A stretch of 64,000 bases of DNA from Chelonoidis abingdonii (taxonomy: Eukaryota > Chordata > Testudines > Testudinidae). Positions 25,202 through 37,200 of the stretch are shown one piece after another. Within the stretch, counting starts at the first letter, position 1. Every line of letters starts with the position of its first letter. The notes under the pieces were generated by a model. It had not been told where the DNA came from. It saw only the letters and a program-made list of their open reading frames with translations, and searched no databases. The DNA is taken from NCBI RefSeq assembly GCF_003597395.2, contig NC_133770.1, positions 4,515,326 to 4,579,325 of the forward strand, read 5' to 3'. The position numbers were made by a program, and so were the translations under genes.

Positions 25202-28200
25202 CCTCCCTCCCCCGATTTCCCCAGTAATTGCGTCCTTTACCCGGGAACTCTTCCTGCTGGATCTTGTTGAAAATGCATTTTTAATGGAAAAATTGTCAAA
25301 TTTTCAGTCAGCTCTAAACTTACAAATATCCTGACTAGCAACCTTGGCAAAGAATGTTAAAATCTGAAGCATGCTTGCCAATTTAAAACTAGAGTCCTCT
25401 CCACTGTTTTGTCCTTGCTCTAGAAAGCAATCCTATATTGACTCCTTAGAGACTGAATGGAACCTAATGGATTTTTTAAATCTTCAACTGATGATGTACT
25501 CTCAATTCTGGATTTCTATCTAAAATGTCTCCCCCACCCCCTTTTTTTTTTTGGTAATGCGTGGTATGGTATACCCTGTTTGATTGGTTGACTTGAAATA
25601 ATGCCTTGTATGCTTCGGGTACTCTAATAAATAAGTGTGAGGTGCATTTAGCAGTAAGTCTGCAAAACAATATTTTACTGGTCCTCACAAGATAAACTTT
25701 TCTTTTTGTAAAAAAAAGAAAAAAAGAAAAAAAAAAAAAAACTTATACACAGAAAGAGATCTTCAGGCTCTGCCCCGTCCAATCTTCCTGCTTCAGAAGT
25801 GGAGCCCCGCTAATTGGTTTATATCTTTTATTTTTCAAGGATATCTTCATTAGGAAAACAGTCTGAAACGTTCTTTTAAAAACAAATACTGAGATTCCCC
25901 TTTATCTCTTTAATCCATTCCACTCCTTTGTTTCTGTTTTTCATAGATGGGGGCTCAGTGATACATTATGTTCTTACAGTATGTAAGAATCCTGTGCCAG
26001 GGGGCTTGGGGAAGAGTGCTGCGTTATACATCAAGAATATATGCACTTGTTCTGAGATCCAGAAGGAAGTGGGAGGCTGACCAGTTGAGATTCTCTGGGT
26101 AAAGATAAAAGGGTTAAAAAATAGGGGTGATGTCACGGTAGAGGTCTAGTATGCACCATCAAATCAGGAAGAGGCGGTGGATGAGGCATTTCTAGAACAG
26201 ATAAGAGGTATCCAAACCCCAAACCTCGTAGGAATGGAAGAGTTTAACTACCCAGGCAGCTGTTGAAAAAGTGATACAGCAAAACATAACATTTCCAGTA
26301 AGTTCTTGGAATGTATTGAGGACAATGTTATGTTTCAAGAAGTGGAGGAAGCAATCAGGAGGACAGCTATTTTAGACTTGATTCTGACAGACGTGGAGGA
26401 ATTGGTAACAAATCTGAAGATGGAAGGCAATTTGAGAGAAAGTGGTCATGAAATTATAGATTTCATGATCCTAAGGAAAGGAAGAAATGAGCACAACAGA
26501 ATAAGGACAATGGACTTTAAAAAAACAGGTTTTAACAAACTCAAAGAACTGGTAGGTAAGGTCCGGTGGGAAGAAAATCTAGAGGAAAAAGGAGTTCAGG
26601 AGATCTGGTAGTTTCTCAAGCAGACAGTGTTATACACACAACTACAAACTATCCTGAGATGAAGAATGGAAAAGGGTCACTATGGCTCCATGAGGAAAAT
26701 CAAATTTAGATTAGATTTAAGGAAAAACTTTCTAATTATAAGGGTAGTTAAGTTCTGGAATAGGCTTCCAAGCAAAGCTGTGGAATTCCCATCGGAGGGT
26801 TGGATTTTTTGTTTTTAAGTTTGGCAAACGTGTCAGGGATGGTCTAGGTTTTCTTGGTCCTGCCACAGCACAGCAGGCTGGAGTTGGTGACTTCCCAAGG
26901 TCCCTTCTAGCCCTACATTTCTGTGATTCTGTATAACATTGATTTCCATATAAATATGACAATACATATCAGAGTTGGCCTTTGAGCCCCCAGTCTGTGG
27001 GAAATAGAAATATAAAGGAATGGAATGTATTAAGATGAAATTTAGGATGCATCTGATTTCTCTGTGTGTTTACAATTAAGCTGCTTAATTTTGAATGTAT
27101 ATTTGTTTTTTTACGGCTTGGAATGTTTTTACGTGAGTGAAGAGTAAAGCTTTGTAAAGTAAGCCCCAGATGAAAATGAAATGGTACATTTGTGAGTTTG
27201 TTGGATTTGTGTTCTGTACAGAGTTGTGTACATTTAATGATACAAAGCGTATCTTTGCTATCATAGCATTGAAGATGTCACTTTTGGTCAGTGTTCACCC
27301 TTCTGTCTCCTGATTCTAGGCCAAGTGCTTCGTGGATTTTAAAGCTGGAGGTACATTATGTCATATTCTTGGTGCTGCTTACAAGTATAAGAATGAACAG
27401 GGCTGGTAAGTTTTTTTTTGTTTGTTTGTTTGTTTGTTTGTTTTCTTGAATTTAAACACCTTCTGCATGAAACTAAACAAATGAAATGCCTATTCAAACT
27501 ACTTGCAATTTAATACACTTCCTTGAAGAGCTGAGTGGGAAAGGGAGTTGAGATGAGGAATAAATTTTTCTAGCTGATGCTCTATTTAAAAGCAGCGAAG
27601 AGTCCTGTGGCACCCTTATAGACTAACAGAAGTTTTGAAGCATGACCTTTCATGGGTGAATACCCACTTCGTTGGATGCATGTACTCTATTTAAAGGTAT
27701 CTAAAGACGAGAAGTATTGTGAAGTGATGGCTGTAGTTTCAGAGTGGGAGTTAGGATCTCCTGAGTTTACAATCCCATTTTTGTCATCTATTTGCTGTGT
27801 AAAATTGGCCAAATAGCTGAATCTCTGTGCCTCAGTTTCTCCATCTGTAAAATGTGGATTATTCTTACTTGTGTCCTAGGATATTGTTAGGATTAATTAA
27901 TGTCTACAAATACGAAGCACCACATAGATACTAATAAATAGAAAATGCTTTGTAATTGTTCATCTGTATTCATAAATAAAGAATGCAAGTTTCATAAAAC
28001 CACTGCCTATATAAATATTGATGTGTTCAAAACTGTCCATTTGGAGTCCAGTGATGTGTATCATGTGGGAAGTTACATAAATAAATTATCATAATTGACT
28101 ATTTTTAGTTCTCAATGTAAAAGAGCAATAACTCAGTTAAAAATAAGGCAGAAATTTCCCCTTCGTTTATGTAGTTGTTCTTCAAATGCTATGAAGGCTC

Positions 28201-31200
28201 GTGAGTGTAGCTGGGTTCAGATTATCCCCTGAAGAGCAAATCAAAAGGCAAAAATAGGCCATGTTTTAGTATTATTTTTGTAAGGCAAATGGTGCTGTGC
28301 CCCCTAACTGCATTTGCAGGACATGAAAGAATAAGAAGCTGCCATAAGTTAACTTCTCCCTTTCCTACGATGCTAATACCCAGCCACAGACAACTGCTGC
28401 CTGAGATATTCCGAATAGTATGTCTTTCGGGGGCTTTGTGTTTCCTCTGAGTCTCAATGGAAGAGCACCTCAGCTAGCTCCCACACAGTAAATATTCTTT
28501 TCTTTTCAGACAAACTTATTTCCCAGTTACAGAAATCTGAATGAGAGCAAAACTCTGACATTTGGCCGCATCCTCTCTCCTCCGTCTCTTGCTGATCTCT
28601 CAAAACTAGCTGGTAGTGTCTTGTGTGTGTATGCATGGAGTGGGGAAGGAAATGATACTTGAGAATTTAACACCGAGGATCAGATGTAGAACCTGGAATG
28701 TTCCCTTCACTAACTTGACCAAATAATATGATGTGCCTGATGCATGATACTTTGTGTTTTCAATGGTATGCATTGTCGCTCTTGGTTAACCTGTTTGTGA
28801 ATGATCTGTCTTATAGGAGAAGTACCTTTCCTGGTCATAATAGGTATGTCTGAAAAATGCACTTATCCAGTGCAGCTGGACGTACCTTATCATTGTAATT
28901 CAAACAGATGTTCTCTAAAGCTTGTTGCTCTAGACTTAGTTTCTGGAAATAATTGGTTAAACAAGAAGACAGGAGGACCTCCTAGTGATGAAAGTGATTT
29001 TTTTTTTTTTAAATTGCTCAATACAGTATATGCTGCTGTTTATATGTTAAGAAATAACATGAGTGCTTTTAGGGAAGGTTAAATAAAATGTGAATGTATG
29101 AACAAAGTGAAATGAATCCTTAGTGTTGACTTGGACCAAAATTTTCAAACATGGTTGGTTAAAGCTAAGCACCTAAATAAGTGACCTGATTTATAGAGAT
29201 GTTTAAGCTTTAACACATTGTGTTTTGAAAATGATTGAAATAGTAGAGTCTGAGTCTGAAAATTGCTTGTGAACATGATTGGTATTATAATTTTCTTTGT
29301 GTCTGCTTTCCTAATGCTTAACTTTGTCCCATTAATCTCAATCAGAGCAGCTATCAGAAGATCACATTTTGACCAAAAGATTGTGAAATGATGTCAGTAT
29401 CTGTTTATTGGGGCAAGATTCTTTTAATCAAGGCAGTTAGAATAATACGTTATAGATCATCAAGCCCACCCTCCACCAGTCCAGAAGTGTTCCGTATGCA
29501 ACTTTTTAAGATTTCTTGTTCTGTCAGTCACTTTAAGATGACATTTATGTTGACATGTAATATTGACATTTAAATATAGAGAACTTTACGGTTGAAAGAC
29601 AAGCATACAAAAATAAGTGATTGCCCTTAACTTCTTTTTGTTATGTTGGGCATTACAACATAACAGTCCTCTGTGGAAAAAATCCCATATCATTGGCTGA
29701 AAATCGAAACCACTAGGGAAAGAAACATCCTTTCACAAATGTGAATGTCTAGTGATGTGCACCTCTCTGGTGTATTATAAAGATCTCCCCATGTGGAGGA
29801 CCATATGTGCTGCAATACTTAAGGGCCTCAAATAGATAAAGGTAAAGTGGCAGCTGAATGCCCTTGCTTAGATTAGTAAACTAACATAAAATTACATGAG
29901 ATTGTGAGGCTATAAATATTTAGGTTAATGTGAGCTTTTGAAGTTGTAAAATTCAAACGTGCACATCAACATGTGTAAAACTGAATTTAATGTCATTACG
30001 TATTTACGAGCTGTAACAATCTTAGGTGTTTTGTGTATATTAAGTATACTGCCGCTTACTACACTTTGTACACTAACAATATTGTGTGTGGTACTATGCT
30101 TGGACAGAAAGTCATACACCCCAACTAAGGACCTGATACTGAATTCTTTATCAGCAGCTTTGTTTCTAAACCTTCTGGTTGCCAAAGTGAAGCTCTCAAC
30201 CACTTACTGCAGATAACCACACTGTGCTAGCATTTAACAAATTAATAATGCAAGGTGAATTGTTGATCAGAAACTCCTGGAGCCTGTCAAATTGCAGAAT
30301 CTTGTTGTATCTAAATATATATCCTAACCTTTAAAATTCTTTACAGCTGTCACCCAAATCCTTAGTATTGAGATGAGAAAGTAAATCATTTTAGATTTGA
30401 ACGAATCCATCCCATGACTTCAGAAAGAAGTCACATTACTGTGTCTCTGCATCATTAGATTAATAACTTGGGTTATTGTAAAATATTTCCCGCTTAACAA
30501 TAGGCCAAGAATCATATTCCAGTGTGAGGATGGATGTAATACATTGTTTCAGTTACATCTACAATATGTATTCCAGGCGTGGAATAGTGTTTTTTTTCAG
30601 ATGTGCCTAGTTCAAAAAAGCACAGTAGTGGATTTAATAAGTTGTGCTGTATGCTTCTGAGGTTAGAATGTAGGCCTACAAATGATTGCCCAACATAACC
30701 AATAGACTAGTGAATGCAACAGAAATATAAATAGAAAGCAGTCTTTTAAAGACATGAACATTAATTTGCCTGTGCTCCCACTGCTGTAGTCTCTTGTCTG
30801 CTGCTGATGCCATTGTGAGCTCTGTCTCAATAAAAGAAAATGACATTCTCAGCTGCTTTTAATTAATTGCTGTTGTCTGATCATTCTAGAGTATAGAAAT
30901 GTAGTTAATTGGCTACCTGTCTTGCTCCAAGGTTTTGTTGCTAATCATGTTGGATAATAGAAGTTCAGCCTTGGATTACATTGTGCTACTAAGAGTTTAC
31001 AAATCAACTGCATTTTGTTGATTGGGATTGACTGTTCCTTTTTTACTAAGTGGAGCAAGAGTAACATGGTTGAACCATTTCTATTGTGCTCTAAAGCTCT
31101 GTTAATAATTTATGTTCATGCATGCAGATACTGTAAGAATCCGTTCTCTGTTAATAATAAATATACCAGTATAATTTGTGCATAGTTTTAAATATCACTT

Positions 31201-34200
31201 CTTGGTCAAAACCAAATATAAAAAAGTCTAAAGATTCTTTGCTGTTGCAAATAGGCAAGTTGAAGTCTTTAATATCTTTCAATCATTTTCCTCATTTACA
31301 GGCGGAGGTTTGATCTGCAGAATCCATCGCGAATGGATCGAAATGTGGAGATGTTCATGAACATTGAAAAAACACTAGTGCAGGCAAGAAATTTTATAAC
31401 CATAAACATTTTCTGTTTTGTTTCAATATATTTTCCAGTTTCTTTGGGGAAATGACCTTGTAGCTTTTAGGTCCCTTAGAGGTGTGACCTGCATAAGAAT
31501 TCCAAACTTTGTACCTTTCTTGAATTTGTCTGAATGTAACTTTTCTCTTTTTCAGTCTGGTCTTCTTTTCTTTTCATTAAGAGTCTCTGAAATTAGTGAG
31601 GTTGACTAGGGGGAATACTTAGTACAGAGAAACCTGAGAGGGTGGGGAAATAATTTTGAGCTTTAAAATTGTTAGACAACTATTTTTTAACTTTAAAATA
31701 AAATTGAGCATGTACAGTCCAGTATCTTTAACAGGTTAAAACGTTATGCATTAGAATTTAGTAAACATTTGTGAAACAGAACTATTCTTGCAAAAGCCTG
31801 GCCACTTACGTTAGGGCAAAAAGTGAATTTACTGCTCTTGAAAGGTGCTGGGTTATAAGGGCAGGTGTAGAAGTACATTACGAGCAGCAGCAATAGAACT
31901 TCAACATCCCACCAATGGGCCTCAATCCTGACTTGGAGAGGCCACCTTGAGTAGCGTGCAGATAATTAATTTTGTTCATCAAAATCCACCCTTGGCTAAC
32001 CTGAGACCACTAGCGAGAGTGAAAGTTCTCGTTTTGTTTCTGATGAGAGTAGCTGTCCGCTAGTAAATGGACTGAAACTCCAACTTAATTTTGTCTGAGC
32101 TACAGAACAACTCTCATATGGTGGTAGCTCATTCCTGTCCAGAGTCAAATTTGAATCGTTGACGTAGAGGTGGAAAAGCGCTGTATCCCATTACTCATCC
32201 CTTGTCCTCGTGCCATTACCATGATCTACTCACTTGCACACCAGAGCAGGTCAATTTAAAATTGTTTATTAGAGTATCAGTGATTGTTTCCTATGATAAT
32301 CTGTAGGGTCTAGGCTAGTACTCTTGCTTGTACTACTTTCAAGATGTACTTGTAAAGTATTTAGCAAAATCAGTAACAGGAGGGAAAGAACCCAAAAAGT
32401 GACACTCTTCTTCGACATTTTGGAATAAATTGTTTTTGCTGTGATTTGATTAAAGATAGCTGGTAATGTAGAAATCTGTAGACACTAGTGCTGTAGGGTG
32501 AGATCCTAGTTGGATGTATCGAACATGGTGTTTAGTTTTCCATTTACAGTGGCTTGCTCAGGACTCGATCCAAAGCACAGTGAAGTTGAGAATCTTTCTA
32601 TTTTCTTCAATGGGCCAAGAACATGCTGGTGCACAGAACTCAGGTGGGATGAGCGGGACAGCCACCCAGGGTGCGAAAAAATGGGACAGCATGGGAAGTG
32701 TCAAAGGGTCACATGTCTTGTTGCGTGTCTCTCCCCCCCCCCGAATTTCAAAGAGTGGCTGCCTAAAATTAAGCAGCCCATAATTTGTATTTAGGTAAGC
32801 GATGGAGCATACAAGCCTCACCCAGCTAGCCGGTGCAATAAACTAATGGTGACATGCATGGGAGTGTCAACAGGGGTCGACGCACAATGTCTTGTTGCGT
32901 GTCACTACTCGGCAGCCTGCGACCCCACCAAGAATATACTCGAACCATTTCAATCAATCACCCCCGCTCCGGCTCCCTTTCTGCCTTCATTACTCAGGAA
33001 TTTCACAGAACTCTGATAGGAAGTCCAATGTGAGATGTGAGCCCAAGATAGCCTACTTCTTTGCCCCTGTATCTCCCCCGAGCAGGCTGTGCCCTGCACA
33101 CTGATGTGCTACCCATGCAAATGCAGAGGATGCAGGCAGTCATGAATCCTGTCCATGAGAGTGCCGAGAAATAATTGGTGCCTGTCCAAATGAAGAAGAA
33201 GCCACAGTTCAACTCAGGTACGTAGCCTTTCTGCAGTAGTATCTCCCCCCCCCGGCTCCCATTTCTGCCTTCCATTTAGCTCAGGAATTTTCCAACTCTG
33301 GAATTGGAAGTTGGTGGGAGCCCAGCAGCCCTTCTTGCCCTTCTCCCCCGAGCCAGGCTGCCTCTGCACAGCTGGATGCTACCCAGGCAGAGCTCTGTCC
33401 ATCGTGCTCTTGCCTGTCCCTTGATGGAGCCCAGCACTGGTCGGTGAAATCTTCTGAAGCCATCCCCTACCTGTGGAGCCCAGCTGCCATGAGATGTTCC
33501 CCAAGGCACTTGGGTACTGCTGCCCTGACGCTACTGGAGCATCTCATGGCAGCTGGGCTCCATTGACAGGGACCAGCCTCTGGGGTGGTGCCGGGCCCCT
33601 GAGGTGGTGTTGGGGAGAAGCAAAAGCATGTTGGGGCACAACTCAGAGCTGTGCTGCCCAGCCTGCGTGGGGAGTGCCCATCTGTGCAGAGGTGGCCGAG
33701 CTCAGGGAAAGGGCAGAGAGGGTTGCTGGGCAGCCAGCCAGTGCCCCAGCTCCCACCAGCTTCTGATCCATCAGCTCCTGGCAGGAGGCAACAGTTCTCA
33801 AACTGTAGGGCATGCCCCCACAGTTTGAAAACCTCTCTGCTACATGGAAGGCAGAAATTGTGTGGGGGAAGCGGGGGAGGGAAAGGAGCACATGTCCCCA
33901 CCCACCCACACATCACTTCTAGGGGGTGCAGATATGCTTGCTTGCCATGGGTGCTAAAATGCCTAGTTAGGCTCCTCACAGAACCTTTGCATTAGTGTTT
34001 GTCAAGCAGTAATGTTTAATACAGTAATTAATCCCTGATGGGTTCATGCCTTTGATCCACTAGTTTCTGATTTAAAGTTTTGTCTTTTCTCCTCTAGAAT
34101 AATTGTCTGAGCAGACCAACAATCTACCTCATTCCAGATATCGAACTGAAGTTGGCTAATAAACTAAAGGATATTGTCAAACGGCACCAGGTAACAGATG

Positions 34201-37200
34201 TTTGTAGCAGCCTTGCGTTTTTGTAGGTTACATTTTTGCAGCTATTTATAAAGGACAACTGTAGAGATATTACTTTAGAATTAAGTTTCCAAAAATTAAA
34301 TAGTATAGAGGAGCAATGGGCAACTGGTGTCTTGGAACTGCATGTGTCTTTCCAGATCATTTTTTATTTGGCCTGCCAACAGTTAACAGGTGACTTATTC
34401 TGCTGTGACATTTATTTTTATTGTTCAGCTTTTTTGCTATGATAAACATACTGAGTATAAAATCCTTGTTTCAATGTGGAAGACTGATCACTAGGGGGAT
34501 TTGTTGTGGGCTTCCTTGGGTGCCATATATGCTGAATACAAGGAAAATCAATACCCTGAAACATCAGGTCTGTATCCACTGCACCACAAGTGTGGTGGGA
34601 ATTGGTGCGTTGACAAACCCATGGCTGATACTTTTGTCTTAATTTTTGTTAACTCGTGATAAAATTATAAGAAAGTCTTTCATGAACAGTGGGAGCGTGA
34701 ATATCTTTTTACTGAAAATGGACATAAGCCTCAGTGCCTCATTTGTTTGCCAGTCATGGCAGTGACAAAAGAATATAACTCGAACCATTTCTACAGCACC
34801 AATCGCAGTGCCAAGTATGACAAATATACTGCTGATGGTTGATGTGAAATGCAAATGGAGAAGGCATTTCTACTTGATGAGAAAATGGTTTTAAAAAAAA
34901 AATTCAAAACAGTATATCTTTCTCAGTGTATGGTTTTGCAAAGTTTCAGATATACATGAACATGTGGAAGAAAAGTTAACCAAAATTATGCTCGATTGTT
35001 CTTCATTTCTTTTGACACTAGAGTACAGATGTGTCAGATGCAGGTCACCTACTGAATATGTCCAGACGATTTACACTAGTTTTAACGTGCATGAAGAGCT
35101 GATGAAGTTAGCCTCATTACACAAACAAGAAAGGGCCCAGATATTTTTGGTGCAGTTCAGGAGGCTGTTGCAGATTTTCAAAAAGTTGCCAGCTGCTGTT
35201 ACGGACAGACCACCCACTATGTGTACATCACAGGTCGGGTTTACACATTTGTTGAAGCACAGTGAAGTGAATTTCCCAACACTGCACTGCGTTGTTCATC
35301 AAAAGTCGCTGTGTGGAAAATCACTGAACTTTGATCATGTCATAAAAGTGGTCATGAAAGTTACAAACATAATCTGAGGTGGCAACAATAGCAAATTTGT
35401 GGCTTTTCACAGTGAAGTGTACGTAAAGTATGGCAACTTGGAGCCATATGCTGAAGTATGATGGATGAATCATGATAAATGTCTTGCGAGATTATTGTAT
35501 GCAGTATTGTAGCGGTGTGGATCCCAGGATATTAGAGAGACAAGATGGGTGAGGTAATATCTTTTGTTGGTGGCAGAGACAAGCTTTCGAGCTTACACAG
35601 AGGTTGGTCCAATAAAAAAAAATATTGCCTCACCCATTTTGTCTCTCTTGACAGATTATTTGCACTTTGAGGGGATATTGTCACCTTGTTGAAAAACATT
35701 GCAAGTTCTGATACTGGAGAGTTTCAGGAAAAAATGGAAGATTCTGTTTTTTTGTAATATGGCATTTTTGGCTGATAAAACCTGACATTTGAATCTGAAA
35801 TTGCAAGGCATGGACCAGATATGTTGGATTTCATTGCTCATCTGGGTGGTTTCTGAGTAATCTTGAATTTTTTAAGACTCTCCTGTTGGGTTTGGATTTT
35901 GGCCACTTTACAATATGTGCTGCATTTGCATTGAAACTGCAAGTGTGCCAAGTCAGTGTTTAGCAGGTACACTGCTGGCATTGAAATGCTGCGGCTTAAT
36001 TTCCACCAGTGTTTTAAGGATTTTAAGTCTTTGACCTCACCTCATCCATTTTAATGATTCATTTGCATGTGTTGTTAATGAACACCAACTAGAACTGAGC
36101 AGACTGCAGGCTGATCCTTTTGAAAGAAGGATGAAAGGGACATTCAGTTTTGGAAACTGCTTTCTGAGTCCCATTTCCCAAATCTGAGAAAGTAGTCACT
36201 GAAATTGTGTTCTGTGTTTGAGGCTAGTTATGCTTGTGAAAGTAACTTTTCTACATTGAATCTTTTGAAGTCTAAGGAAGGAACCAACTGATTGATGAAA
36301 CTGTTCCCGCTTATTATATAGATGTGCCCTTCTTAGTGCACAGGCAGGCTCAAGCTCAAGTTTCACTCTGACAGGCAAGGAACTGTAACAATAATAAACA
36401 GCAGAGAAAAACATGAAGATATTTTTATTTTTTGTTTTCATTTATTAATCCCCCTCTTCTGAACACTGAAAAAAAAGTTAGTGAAAGATTCAGGTTGAAT
36501 CTTCTTAAAAAATAAAATAAAATTCAAGGTTGTGCTAAAAGGGATTTTTATTTTGAATAACACTTTGGTTTTACAGTGTTAATACAGGATTAACTGTATA
36601 TTACCATATTCTATTGTGGCAAACATTTCTGAGTTATGCAATATATAACCTCTTAAAAAAAAATGTTGGGCCCGCCAAAGGGTTTTAATGGATTTTGTGG
36701 CCCTGTTCTTAAAGTTGCTCATCCCTAGTATAGAGAAAGGAGTGTTTCTGTGGCCAGTGCACACCTGGGTAGAAGATGGTCTAGTCTAGGTTCTGTTCCT
36801 GGCTATATTACAGACTTCTGTGTGTTTTTTAGGCAAATCACTTAAGCATCTATCTCTATTTCCCTGTCTTTAAAATCCTATAATGCTTACCTTCTTCACT
36901 GGGAGGATGATGATTAACACCTTCATGTAGAAGAAGGAGTTTGAGATGTGAAATGGGCTATGTAAGTGTAAAGTAGTAAATTTTAGGAGAATGGGATTTA
37001 CTTTGCCATCTGAACAGCCTTCTGATGGTATCGCTCTCATCTTAAATGCATCTCTTCTCCCATGCATAGGTCTTCTGACTTTTTCCCTTTGCAGATAGTA
37101 GCCTTGTCTGCTGAATACTTTGATTTACTCATCATTCTGTTTCCTGTAACTTAACCATATGCTTTCTACTGTCCTAGTGTCACAGAATTTGTGGGGAGAC

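Larger units (their letters stand above)
21356..27319 (+). other. SMARCC1: SMARCC1 intron 2
   Basis: 5,964 bp, GT-AG, phase 0. Repeats are listed separately. Nothing recognised in 21360-22745, 23760-24435, 25200-25700, 25750-26130 or 26940-27315. Confidence 0.9.
27406..31301 (+). other. SMARCC1: SMARCC1 intron 3
   Basis: 3,896 bp, GT-AG, phase 2. A TTTG microsatellite, one hairpin-family fragment and a MIR lie near the 5' end. From 27965 to 31295 nothing was recognised. Confidence 0.9.
31384..34097 (+). other. SMARCC1: SMARCC1 intron 4 (GC-AG)
   Basis: 2,714 bp with a GC donor (GCAAGA) and a normal CTCTAG acceptor, phase 0. Nothing recognised in 31390-32640. The rest holds a locally duplicated, GC-rich repeat mosaic (32640-33960). 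Confidence 0.9.
34311..36727 (+). mobile_element. hAT DNA transposon, near complete, with 8-bp target duplication
   Basis: Imperfect terminal inverted repeats (left GAGCAATGGGCAACTGG; right end GTTGCTCATCCCTA) are flanked by the exact 8-bp duplication GTATAGAG at 34303-34310 and 36728-36735. The 2,417-bp element carries a decayed transposase in + orientation and a nested fold-back repeat at about 35497-35652. Confidence 0.85.

Noticed and set aside
33467..33995. Several overlapping frames of about 100-170 codons
   Set aside because: GC-rich repeat mosaic with palindromes; frames overlap on both strands and show no family match.
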